Source of the DNA: Sphingomonas sp. 32-66-10
GTDB taxonomy: Bacteria; Pseudomonadota; Alphaproteobacteria; Sphingomonadales; Sphingomonadaceae
Assembly: GCA_002280565.1 (NCBI GenBank)
Contig: NCEF01000026.1
Coordinates: 1-38,134 of the forward strand
DNA: 38,134 nt
Reading direction: 5' to 3'
Each line of letters begins with the position of its first letter. The stretch's first letter is position 1. A model generated the notes under the pieces. That model made no database searches and had not been told where the DNA came from. It worked only from the letters and a program-made list of their open reading frames with translations. Shown in pieces: positions 13,967 to 21,966 of this stretch. Both the position numbers and the translations under genes were made by a program.

Positions 13967-15275
13967 GCAAATCCAGCACCGCCACCGTCATCGCCGTCGT
14001 CCCCAGTGTCACCGATGGCTTCGCCTCGACCTTGAAGAAGGGCGAATGGTGCGCGGGCAGCGTCTTCTCGCCGCGCTTGGCCGCGTCCAGTTCGGCTTGC
14101 GGCGTCCCGCCGACCACGAAATAGGCCCCCGGCACGCCCAGTTTCTGCTCGATGAAATAGGCGAAATCCTCCGCCCCCATGCTCTCGCGCGGCTCGGTCT
14201 TCAGAATGTCCTTGCCGAACGCCGTGGTGAACGCGCCGCGCACCCGCGCGGTCAGCGCCGGATCGTTGAGCGTCACCGGGGTCGACTCAAAACCGACCCG
14301 CACCTGCGGCAGCTTGTCCTCGGGCAGCCCGTTCATCCGGCCGACATTGGTCGCGATCCGCTTGATCCCCTCGAGCAGCTTCTTGCGCGTCTCCTCGTCA
14401 TCCGACCGTACCGTCAGCTGCAACTCGGCCTTGTCGCTGATGATGTTGTGCTTGAACCCCGAATGGAACGCGCCAACGGTGACCACCCCGGGCTTCAACG
14501 GCGCGATCTCGCGGCTCACCAACGTCTGCAGCGCCATCACGATCTGCGCGCCCATCACGATCGGGTCCTTGCCCATATGCGGCGCGGCGCCATGCGTGCC
14601 GACGCCAAAGACGGTGATGTCGACGCTGTCCGACGAGGAGGAACTGATCCCCGGCTCCAGCCCGATCTTGCCGGTCGGAAAGCCCGACGTCACATGGAAC
14701 GCCACCGCATAATCGGGCTTGGGGAAGCGGGTATAGAGCCCATCCTCCATCATCTTGCGCGCGCCGCCGATCCGCTCCTCGGCCGGCTGCACCACGAACA
14801 CGACCGTGCCTTTCCACCGGCTCTTGAGCTTCGCCAGCTGCCGCGCGGTGCCGATCATCGACGTGATGTGCACGTCATGCCCGCACGCATGCATCACCGG
14901 CTTCACCACGCCGTCGATATCCTCCTGCGTGACGGTCGAGGCATAGGGGAGGCCGCTATCCTCCTTCAGCGGCAGCCCGTCCATATCGGCGCGCAGCAGG
15001 ATGGTGGGGCCATCGCCATTCTTCATCACCCCGACCACGCCGGTCCCGCCGACCCCCTCGGTCACCGTGATCCCACCCACCGCGCGCAGCTCCTTCGCCA
15101 TGATCGCGGCGGTCCGGCTCTCCTTGTACGAAAGCTCCGGATTCTTGTGGAAATCGACGAACAGCGCCTCGAGATGCGCCGCATAATCCGCCTCCACCGC
15201 CGGCGCGAAGTCCGGCTCGGCCAGGACGGGGGTGGCGATCAGCGACGAAGCGAGCAGGGCGGTGAGCAGGCGCAT
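13956..15275 (-). CDS. Secreted M20-family amidohydrolase
   Basis: The 439-residue product starts MRLLTALLASSLIATPVLAE, a signal peptide. The M20D (hippurate hydrolase/IAA-amino acid hydrolase type) metallopeptidase body follows: FHKNPELSYKE, RADMDGLPLKE, HACGHDVH (C131 and H133 as metal-site residues), PAEE (E166/E167), FHVTSGFPTGKIG, and the lid domain around SVDITVFGVGTHGAAPHMGKDPI. GAEDFAYF near the C-terminus supplies another ligand. It should hydrolyse N-acyl amino acids or amidated peptides in the periplasm; the exact substrate cannot be told. I took the ATG at 15275, which begins the signal peptide directly. Confidence 0.93.
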   Translation of the reverse strand: MRLLTALLASSLIATPVLAEPDFAPAVEADYAAHLEALFVDFHKNPELSYKESRTAAIMAKELRAVGGITVTEGVGGTGVVGVMKNGDGPTILLRADMDGLPLKEDSGLPYASTVTQEDIDGVVKPVMHACGHDVHITSMIGTARQLAKLKSRWKGTVVFVVQPAEERIGGARKMMEDGLYTRFPKPDYAVAFHVTSGFPTGKIGLEPGISSSSSDSVDITVFGVGTHGAAPHMGKDPIVMGAQIVMALQTLVSREIAPLKPGVVTVGAFHSGFKHNIISDKAELQLTVRSDDEETRKKLLEGIKRIATNVGRMNGLPEDKLPQVRVGFESTPVTLNDPALTARVRGAFTTAFGKDILKTEPRESMGAEDFAYFIEQKLGVPGAYFVVGGTPQAELDAAKRGEKTLPAHHSPFFKVEAKPSVTLGTTAMTVAVLDLLKK

Positions 15276-15352
15276 GGTGGGGTCCCCCAAATCTGATCGG
15301 GACAGGCTATCAGATGGAAAGCGCGGCGCAATCCGCCTACATGGGCACGACG

Positions 15353-17269
15353 ATGTCCGACCCCAATTCCCCCAACCGCTTCAACGAAGACTCCGCCACC
15401 TATGCCGTGCGCGGGTCGGAGACGCCCGACCTCGACGCCGGTGTCGCCGCGATCCGCAACGTCCTTGCCACGCTCCCCGTCCGCCCCGGCGTCTATCGCA
15501 TGCAGGATGCGCGCGGCGACGTGCTCTATGTCGGCAAGGCGCGCGCGCTGAAGAACCGCGTCGCCAACTACACCCAGCCCGCCAAGCTCTCCAACCGCCT
15601 GCGCCGCATGATCGCCCAGACGCGGTCGATGACCGTCGTCACCACGAATAACGAGGCGGAGGCACTCCTCCTCGAAGCCCAGCTGATCAAGCGCTTCCGC
15701 CCGCCCTACAACGTCCTGCTGCGCGACGATAAGTCGTTCCCCTACATCCTCCTGCGCGGCGACCATGACTATCCCCGCGTCCAGCTGCACCGCGGCGCGC
15801 GCCGCGCCAAGGGCGACTATTTCGGCCCGTTCGCGGGCGCCGGGCAGGTCCGCAAGACCCTCAACGCGCTCCAGAAACTCTTCCTCCTGCGCAGTTGCAC
15901 CGACAGCTTCTTCAACACCCGCGACCGCCCGTGCCTGCTCTACCAGATCCGCCGCTGCTCGGCCCCCTGCGTCGATCGCATCGACAAGGCGGGCTATGCC
16001 GAACTCGTGTCCGATTCCCGCGACTTCCTGATGGGCAAGTCGACCAAGGTTCAGGCCAAGCTCGGCGAGCAGATGCAGGCCGCCGCCGAAAATCTCGACT
16101 TCGAACTCGCTGCGATCCTGCGCGACCGGCTGAAGGCGCTTACCTTCATCCAGGGCAGCCAGGCGATCAATGCCGAGGGGATCGGCGACGCCGACATCTT
16201 CGCCATGGCCGCCAAACAGGGCCAGATCGGCATCCAGGCCTTCTTCATCCGCGGCGGCCAGAATTGGGGCCACCGCGCCTTCTTCCCCGCGCACACCGCC
16301 GATGTGCCGGAGGATGAGGTGTTCACCCAGTTCCTCATGCAATTCTATGAAGAGATGCCCCCGCCGCGCACCATCTTCGTCGACCGTAACCTCGACGATC
16401 TGAAGCTCCTCTCCGAAGCGCTCGCCGAACGCGCCGGGCGCAAGGTCGCGATCGGCATGCCGCAACGTGGCACGCGCCGCCGTTTGCTCGATCAGGCCAA
16501 GCGCAACGCGATCGAGGCGCTCGACCGCCGCATGGCCGAATCGACGACTCAGGCAAAGATCCTGCGCGACATCGCCGACCTCTTCGCCCTGCCCGAACCG
16601 CCCGACCGCATCGAAGTCTATGACAACAGCCATATTCAGGGCGCCCACGCCGTCGGCGCGATGATCGTCGCCGGGCCGGAGGGGTTCCGCACCGGCCAGT
16701 ATCGCAAGTTCAACATCAAGAGCGCCGCCACCAACGACGATTTCGCGATGATGCGCGAAGTCTTCACCCGCCGCTTCGCCCGCGCGCAAGAGGAAGACCC
16801 CGACCGCGACAAGGGCGTGTGGCCCGACCTCGTCCTGATCGATGGCGGCAAGGGCCAGCTCAGCGCCGCCCGCGCCGTGCTGGAGGAGCTGGGGATCGAG
16901 GATGTGTGCATGGTCGGCGTCGCGAAAGGCCCGCACCATGGCCGCGAAGGCCGCGAAGTCTTTCACCTGATGGACGGCAGCGAACGCATGCTCCCCGTCA
17001 ACGCCCCCGCGCTGTTCCACATCCAGAAGCTCCGCGACGAAGTCCACCGCTTCGCCATCGGCGCGCATCGTGCGAAGCGCGCCAAGGCCATCGGCGCCAG
17101 CCCGCTCGACGACGTCCCCGGCATCGGCCCGGCGCGCAAGAAAGCGCTGCTGATGCACTTCGGCACAGCCAAGGCGGTGCGGGGGGCGAGTTTGGAGGAT
17201 CTACAGAAAGCGCCGGGGGTGAGTGCGGCGGTGGCGCAGCAAGTGTATGACTTCTATCATTCGCGGTGA
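15353..17269 (+). CDS. uvrC: Excinuclease ABC subunit C
   Basis: As started here the protein has 638 residues. The domains in order are: GIY-YIG nuclease (PGVYRMQDARGDVLYVGKA, about 45-125) for the 3' incision; a Cys-containing region (LLRSCTDSFF, CLLYQIRRCSAPC) that may hold an iron-sulphur cluster; a UVR motif contacting UvrB (about 215-250); an RNase H-like endonuclease (IEVYDNSHIQGAHAVGAMIV, LVLIDGGKGQL) for the 5' incision; and a tandem helix-hairpin-helix (DDVPGIGPARKKALL, LQKAPGVSAAVAQQV). It completes nucleotide excision repair with UvrA and UvrB. In-frame ATGs at 15314 and 15341 are alternatives; none has a convincing ribosome site. Confidence 0.96.
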   Translation: MSDPNSPNRFNEDSATYAVRGSETPDLDAGVAAIRNVLATLPVRPGVYRMQDARGDVLYVGKARALKNRVANYTQPAKLSNRLRRMIAQTRSMTVVTTNNEAEALLLEAQLIKRFRPPYNVLLRDDKSFPYILLRGDHDYPRVQLHRGARRAKGDYFGPFAGAGQVRKTLNALQKLFLLRSCTDSFFNTRDRPCLLYQIRRCSAPCVDRIDKAGYAELVSDSRDFLMGKSTKVQAKLGEQMQAAAENLDFELAAILRDRLKALTFIQGSQAINAEGIGDADIFAMAAKQGQIGIQAFFIRGGQNWGHRAFFPAHTADVPEDEVFTQFLMQFYEEMPPPRTIFVDRNLDDLKLLSEALAERAGRKVAIGMPQRGTRRRLLDQAKRNAIEALDRRMAESTTQAKILRDIADLFALPEPPDRIEVYDNSHIQGAHAVGAMIVAGPEGFRTGQYRKFNIKSAATNDDFAMMREVFTRRFARAQEEDPDRDKGVWPDLVLIDGGKGQLSAARAVLEELGIEDVCMVGVAKGPHHGREGREVFHLMDGSERMLPVNAPALFHIQKLRDEVHRFAIGAHRAKRAKAIGASPLDDVPGIGPARKKALLMHFGTAKAVRGASLEDLQKAPGVSAAVAQQVYDFYHSR

Positions 17270-17314
17270 CGTTGGGTGGTGACGCCGAGAAAGGGCGCGA
17301 CCGGCGCCGGTGAC

Positions 17315-17361
17315 CTAGCGTCTGCTAGTGGGTGGAAACCCGACTGGCTGCAACCAGCCAG
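17315..17361 (+). promoter_or_regulatory. Hairpin-rich leader of the low-GC islet gene
   Basis: Three perfect hairpins stand in a row: CTAGC-gtct-GCTAG (17315-17328), GGGT-ggaa-ACCC (17330-17341) and CTGGCT-gcaacc-AGCCAG (17344-17361). They lie 35 bases before the gene at 17396. By eye the arrangement recalls domain I stems of bacterial group II introns, but no domain V-like hairpin or reverse transcriptase lies downstream. It could be an intron remnant, a leader RNA or an element end. Confidence 0.5.
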
Positions 17362-17395
17362 AAGGTGCAAAGAACAGTCATTAGGGGGTGAAAAT

Positions 17396-18070
17396 ATGAT
17401 TGGCCTTCTGGGAAACCGTTTGGTCCCTTTGACGGACACCTTCGGATTTCTCCAGTGTTCCGTTGATGTAGCCAAGTCAGCATTCTTGGATTGGCAGCGG
17501 CCGATACAAGAAGGACGCGGCGTAGCTCTCACGGAGCAACATATTCAAGGATCGTTGGAGGCAATTCTTAGAAAGCTGCTTCCATTGACTAGCGTCGAAC
17601 ATCGCCGCTTTCTGTTTATAGCAACGCACTCAGAGTGGACAGCGTTCGTTGATAACGGGCATCAGGGGACCGACGCGTTCGCGCCTATAAGCCATCTTGC
17701 TAAGGAGATCGGATGCTCTGGCGTCCGGGCGACGGACGCGCATTCTGGTCGAACTCAGGGTGGAACAATCTTTGAGTTGTATAGCCCAGAGGACACGGAT
17801 TGGCTAAATATAGAACGAGCGATCTCCGCCGTCCCGACTGACGGTCGTTGGACTTTTAGCTCGAGTGGGACGATGCTCTTCTTCGAGAAACCGGATTATT
17901 ACGCAAGAAGGCGGATTAGGGATCGCTTTGATACAAAGATACTTAAGCAGTATCTGGAGGCGCTTGGCATCGACGCCTTCAATCCGAACTTCTACCTCAA
18001 CGAGGGTCACTTGGTCGAGAAGGTCGGCCCGAGCGCACCGGCGATGCAGCTATTCGACTTGGCCGTTTAG
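17396..18070 (+). CDS. Hypothetical protein in a low-GC islet
   Basis: I do not assign this 224-residue protein to a named family. It opens MIGLLGNRLVPLTDTFGFLQ, then reads as a soluble mixed alpha/beta protein. Patches that look conserved are HRRFLFIATHSEWTAFVDNG, DAFAPISHLAKEIGCSGVRA, TIFELYSPEDTDWLN, the aromatic strand WTFSSSGTMLFFEKPDYY and a basic helix ARRRIRDRFDTKILKQYLEALGI. There is no signal peptide or membrane segment. The start at 17396 has TTAGGGGG upstream. Base use is clearly more AT-rich than its neighbours (many TTG, AGA, ATT and ATA codons), which suggests recent acquisition. The single-domain, orphan character would fit an immunity-type protein, but nothing here proves it. 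Confidence 0.75.
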   Translation: MIGLLGNRLVPLTDTFGFLQCSVDVAKSAFLDWQRPIQEGRGVALTEQHIQGSLEAILRKLLPLTSVEHRRFLFIATHSEWTAFVDNGHQGTDAFAPISHLAKEIGCSGVRATDAHSGRTQGGTIFELYSPEDTDWLNIERAISAVPTDGRWTFSSSGTMLFFEKPDYYARRRIRDRFDTKILKQYLEALGIDAFNPNFYLNEGHLVEKVGPSAPAMQLFDLAV

Positions 18071-18071
18071 C

Positions 18072-18131
18072 GACCGCTTTTCCGAGGACCTGTTCCCCAA
18101 GGTAACGTCCGCTATTGGGTCGAAAGCGGTC
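18072..18131. repeat. Inverted repeat at the 3' edge of the islet
   Basis: GACCGCTTTTC (18072-18082) and GAAAGCGGTC (18122-18131) are inverted copies, about 10 bp with one extra base, around a 39-base spacer containing AACGTCCGCTATTGGGTC. They start directly after the islet gene's stop and end 16 bases before the DUF2254 stop. From memory this resembles a dispersed sphingomonad repeat. It may also serve as a terminator for both convergent genes. Confidence 0.6.
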
Positions 18132-18147
18132 ACACCGCCCCCCACCC

Positions 18148-19377
18148 CTAATCCGGCCAATCCGCAAACGCCCGCACCACCGCCAACCGTTCCTCTTCTG
18201 TCGTCAGCGCCGTCCGCGCCCGCGCCGTCGCGTCCTCCGCCGCATGCCGCGCTGCCGCTGCCCAATCCGGCGCAACCGCCGCCAGCGCCGCCAGCGTCTT
18301 TTGCAGCTTCACCGCCACCTCCACGGTCCCCGCGCCATCGCGCCCGATCGCGCGAAACGCATCGACCACCAGCTTCTCGATCTCCAGCGCCGGAAACACC
18401 ACCCGGTCATCGGCCGGCTGGCCCTCGACCCGCACCATTTGGTCGAACACCCGCAACTGCGCGCCCAGCACCGCAATCGCCGTCCCCGGATCATTGACCG
18501 CCGGTGACAGCGCCCGCGACGCAATCTCCGACAGCACGATCAGGCCAAAGCGCGGGTCATGGTCGAAACTCCGGTCGCGCTCGATCGTGATCGCCTCGGC
18601 AATGCGCGCATCCACCCCCGCATTGCCGCCGACCACCCATGCGACCACCCGTCCGGAATCGACAAAGCTCCCCGGCAGCACCGCCAGCTGCACCGTCCCG
18701 CCGCACCCGGCCATCACCTCGCCCAGCTCGGCGACATCGATATTGGTGACATAGCCGATCCGCCCGCCACACCGCACCGCCCGCGCCCCGTCCGCCACCG
18801 GCGGCACCGCCAGCCCGGCAATGCGCGGGCGATGCTGCATCCGCTCCGCCGCCGCGATCCCCGCGCGCTCGACCCGCATGATCGTGTCATGCACCCGCCC
18901 GAGCAGCGCGATATGCTGGATCCAGCGCAACAGCGTGACGACGATCACGACGATCAGCGCAATCGTGCCCACGAACAGCAGCACGCGCCCCTGCTCGCCA
19001 TAAAATCCGGTCGACAGCGCGATGATCCCGACAATCGCGAACAGGAACGCGCCCAGAAAGGTCGACAGCGCATTTTGCGACGTCGAATCCTCGACCAGCA
19101 ACGCCACCGCGCGCGGCGTGACGTTCGACGTCGCCGCGCCATAGGCCGACACCATCGCCGTCAGCGAAAAGGTGGTGACCGCCAGCATGCTAGACGCGAT
19201 AATGCCCAGGATATTGTCGACCGCATCCGCCCCGATCTTGGCCCCCAAAGTATAGGGGACCAGCGGTGCAACCAGCGGCGCCAGCAGTGCCAGCACCACC
19301 GCCGCCAGCGAAAACGCCGCCGCGCGAAACCACAGCCGCCGCGACACCACGCGCCACACCCACGCCCAGCGACTCAT
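18148..19377 (-). CDS. DUF2254 family membrane protein
   Basis: The 409-residue protein has four N-terminal hydrophobic segments (including the regions around AAAFSLAAVVLALLAPLVAPL, LGIIASSMLAVTTFSLTAMV and VLLFVGTIALIVVIVV), then a soluble C-terminal half with GYVTNIDVAELGE, RSFDHDPRFGLIVLSEIASRALSPAVNDPGTA and a helical tail. This is the DUF2254 layout. The RALSPAVNDPGTA motif is the family's most conserved feature. It is an inner-membrane protein of unknown function. The ATG at 19377 was chosen over an upstream TTG. It lies downstream of rlmJ in the same direction, 110 bases away. A G-run tract lies in that gap. Confidence 0.88.
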   Translation of the reverse strand: MSRWAWVWRVVSRRLWFRAAAFSLAAVVLALLAPLVAPLVPYTLGAKIGADAVDNILGIIASSMLAVTTFSLTAMVSAYGAATSNVTPRAVALLVEDSTSQNALSTFLGAFLFAIVGIIALSTGFYGEQGRVLLFVGTIALIVVIVVTLLRWIQHIALLGRVHDTIMRVERAGIAAAERMQHRPRIAGLAVPPVADGARAVRCGGRIGYVTNIDVAELGEVMAGCGGTVQLAVLPGSFVDSGRVVAWVVGGNAGVDARIAEAITIERDRSFDHDPRFGLIVLSEIASRALSPAVNDPGTAIAVLGAQLRVFDQMVRVEGQPADDRVVFPALEIEKLVVDAFRAIGRDGAGTVEVAVKLQKTLAALAAVAPDWAAAARHAAEDATARARTALTTEEERLAVVRAFADWPD

Positions 19378-19487
19378 CGCGCGGACCGAACCGGATTCGT
19401 AACGATCATGGGGGTCCAACCCGTTGGGGCAGGGGAGGTTCCGGGGGAGGGCAGGGTGGCGGCAACTATATGGCTTTAGGCGGCCAC

Positions 19488-20327
19488 CTACCGACTATCG
19501 GCCTCCAGCCAGTCCGCCATGATCACCCCCCGATGCCCGTCCGGCGCGAGGGTGGCGCGCAGCGCTTCCAGCAGCGGCGGCAGCGCCTGGGTAAAGGCAT
19601 AGGGCGGATTGACGATGAACAGGCCCGCGCCGTTATAGATGCCGGGCTGATCGGCATCATATAACCAATGCTCGACCACCAGGAATTTCGGGATGCGCAG
19701 GTTGCGCAGCTTGTTCTTCCACTGTTGATGCGTCGTGCGGTCCTTCAACGGATACCAGATGACCGTCACGCCATGCGCCCATTTGCGGTGCGCCGCCGCG
19801 AGGGTGGCGGTAATCCGGGCGCGCTCGTCGGTCTGCTCATAGGGCGGATCGACCACCACCACGCCGCGCGCCGTGCGGGTCGGCAGCATCGCCAGCCACA
19901 ACTCATAGGCATCGCGCTCATGCACGGCCGCAGGCGACCCGCGCATCACGCGGCGCAGTTCGCCGGCATCCTCGGGGTGCTTTTCGTTGAGGATCAGCAG
20001 GTCCTGCGGGCGCAGTAGCTGCGCCAGGAACTGCGGCGATCCGGGATAGAGGTTTGGCTCCCCCCCGGCATTCACTGCCCGCACGGCGGCGCGATAGTGG
20101 TCCAGCAAGGGGTTGGCGTCGGCAAAGGCCCGCACCACGCCCTGCGCGGCCTCGCCAGTGCGCTGCGCCTGCTCGCCGCCAAGGTCGTACAGCCCGCAGC
20201 CGGCATGGGTGTCGATCAGGGTCAGTGCGCCCTCTTTCTGCTGCAAGGCCCGGACAAGTGCGATCAACAGGCTGTGCTTCACGACATCGGCACTGTTGCC
20301 GGCGTGGAAGGAATGGCGATAGTTCAT
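19488..20327 (-). CDS. rlmJ: 23S rRNA (adenine2030-N6)-methyltransferase
   Basis: The 279-residue protein opens MNYRHSFHAGNSADVVKHSLL, the diagnostic RlmJ N-terminus. Rossmann-fold methyltransferase elements follow: LIDTHAGCGLYDL for SAM binding and VVVVDPPYEQ (D160-P-P-Y163), the N6-adenine catalytic motif. A C-terminal FIVNPPYAF segment is also typical. The enzyme methylates A2030 of 23S rRNA; loss is mild in E. coli. The start at 20327 matches the family; the open frame continues upstream but into non-coding sequence shared with the divergent small gene. Confidence 0.95.
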   Translation of the reverse strand: MNYRHSFHAGNSADVVKHSLLIALVRALQQKEGALTLIDTHAGCGLYDLGGEQAQRTGEAAQGVVRAFADANPLLDHYRAAVRAVNAGGEPNLYPGSPQFLAQLLRPQDLLILNEKHPEDAGELRRVMRGSPAAVHERDAYELWLAMLPTRTARGVVVVDPPYEQTDERARITATLAAAHRKWAHGVTVIWYPLKDRTTHQQWKNKLRNLRIPKFLVVEHWLYDADQPGIYNGAGLFIVNPPYAFTQALPPLLEALRATLAPDGHRGVIMADWLEADSR

Positions 20328-20429
20328 TGAAAATCCGAAACCCTTACCGCTCTGCCCCTCGGCCGCTGGCAAACCGTGCCTAGACGTTCGGCTAGTCCTT
20401 GCAAGATCGGTCATGCTAGAGCGACGGAT

Positions 20430-20750
20430 ATGTCGAAGTCTCAAAGCAAAGGCGGTGCCGTCCAGGTCGATGGCATCCTCTACGATTGGCACCTGCAACG
20501 CGAGCCGCATCTGTCCGATGACGAAGGGTGGCGGGGCATGACGATCTCCCTGCAACAGCGCGATGCCCGGCGTGAGGCGCTGGTGGAATTTCCTCCGCCC
20601 AAGCGGCTGATGAAGGGATTGCCGCCCGGTCGCCTCCAGCTCGACGACGCGACGATTTCGCGCTGCGTCCGCGCTGCGCTGGCGGCGGGATGGGAGCCGG
20701 AGACGCGGGGCAAGCCGGTGATCTTCATGGTCGACGCCGACGGGAATTGA
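20430..20750 (+). CDS. Small conserved protein of unknown function
   Basis: The 106-residue soluble protein begins MSKSQSKGGAVQVDGILYDWHLQREPHLSDDEGWRGMTISLQQRD. It has a basic patch, EFPPPKRLMKGLPPGRLQ, and ends AGWEPETRGKPVIFMVDADGN. I believe close relatives occur across sphingomonads, but I know of no function or domain name. Strand-rich first half and helix in the second half are predicted by eye. The ATG at 20430 was chosen because the upstream residues of the open frame overlap the divergent rlmJ leader. The 262 bases after it (20751-21012) hold nothing I recognise. Confidence 0.75.
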   Translation: MSKSQSKGGAVQVDGILYDWHLQREPHLSDDEGWRGMTISLQQRDARREALVEFPPPKRLMKGLPPGRLQLDDATISRCVRAALAAGWEPETRGKPVIFMVDADGN

Positions 20751-21012
20751 GGTACCTGTTGGGGCGAGGTGACGGCTTCACCGCCGAAACGCAGCGGCAC
20801 CTTCGGGGGCTGTCCTACAAGCCCCCAACGCATTACACTCCCGCCATGCTCATCGCCCCGCCTCCCCCGCACGCTCCTATCGCGCGGAAGTGTCAGGCGG
20901 CTCCCCTACATACGCCGATTTTTGTCAGAATTGTCAGCATAGTGAACGCGACCGTTCGCCAACCCCGCCGACATTTTGCAATTTCTTCACCGAAGCGCGT
21001 TAGGCCGCAGCC

Positions 21013-21966
21013 ATGCCCACGCGCGTTTTCCTGACGGTCGACACCGAATTGATGTGGCGGCACCATGCCGCCGGGCTGCCGATTGGTGAGATTGCGGAGC
21101 GGTCGCTGGAGCCGGCCGGGGTCGGCATCGGCTATCAGCTGCGCCGCTTTGCGGAGCATGGCCTCAAGGCGACCTTCTTCGTCGATCCGATGCCGGCGGT
21201 GGCGCATGGCCTCGATCCGATCCGCCGCATCGTGGAGGCGATCCTTGAGGCGGGGCAGGAGGTTCAGCTGCACCTCCACCCCAATTGGGCCGCCGCGCGT
21301 GACGAGGATCGCAGCGCCGCCGCCTCGTTCGAACTGATCGACTTCACCTTCGCCGAACAGCGCGACCTGATCGCGGCCGCGTCCGACCTGCTCGTCGCCG
21401 CCGGGGCGCCGCGCCCGATCGCCTTCCGCTCGGGCAGCTACAGCGCCAGCGACGACACGCTCGCCGCGCTCGCCGAACTCGGCATCCGCTATGACAGCAG
21501 CCATAATGGCTCCGAACATCCCTGGCCGAGCGCGATCGGCCTCGCCCCGCGCCAGATCGCCCCGGTCGAACATCGCGGCGTGATCGAAGTGCCAGTGACG
21601 TTGATTGAGGATGTGCGCGGCCACCTCCGCCACTTCCAGATCTGTGCGCTGTCCACCGCCGAGATGCGCGACGCGCTCGACCATGCGGTGGCGGCGGGGC
21701 ATGCGGCGGTTACGATTGTCAGCCACGGCTTTGAGCTGGCCAACCGCGCTGGGACCCGCCCCAATGCGGTGCATGTCGCCCGCTTCGACGCGCTCTGCGC
21801 GATGCTGGCCGAGCGGCGCGGCGGCATGGAGACGGTGCATTTCGCTGACCTCAGTCACCTCCCGCTGGGGCAGGACGATGCCCCGCTCGGCCCCAGCCTG
21901 ATCCGCACCCGGATGCGTCAGGCGCAGCAGCTCTGGTCCAACCTCGTGTCGGAGCGCGCCGCATGA
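21013..21966 (+). CDS. Polysaccharide deacetylase-like protein
   Basis: The 317-residue protein has the NodB-homology fold: TVDTELMW carries the N-terminal Asp (motif 1), VQLHLHPNW the paired His (motif 2), IAFRSGSYSAS the Arg loop (motif 3), and TIVSHGFEL the C-terminal His. Such enzymes remove acetyl groups from carbohydrate or peptidoglycan amino sugars using a bound metal. There is no signal peptide, which suggests a cytoplasmic substrate such as a lipid-linked or nucleotide sugar. It overlaps the next gene by 4 bases (ATGA), so the two are translated together. The exact substrate is unknown. Confidence 0.85.
   Translation: MPTRVFLTVDTELMWRHHAAGLPIGEIAERSLEPAGVGIGYQLRRFAEHGLKATFFVDPMPAVAHGLDPIRRIVEAILEAGQEVQLHLHPNWAAARDEDRSAAASFELIDFTFAEQRDLIAAASDLLVAAGAPRPIAFRSGSYSASDDTLAALAELGIRYDSSHNGSEHPWPSAIGLAPRQIAPVEHRGVIEVPVTLIEDVRGHLRHFQICALSTAEMRDALDHAVAAGHAAVTIVSHGFELANRAGTRPNAVHVARFDALCAMLAERRGGMETVHFADLSHLPLGQDDAPLGPSLIRTRMRQAQQLWSNLVSERAA

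Noticed and set aside
15239-17158. Long minus-strand open frame opposite uvrC
   Set aside because: It mirrors the GC-rich codon bias of uvrC, has no recognisable domain and lies wholly opposite a clear gene.
17320-18147. Full group II intron
   Set aside because: No domain V-like hairpin, no reverse transcriptase and no matching 3' end were found before the next gene.
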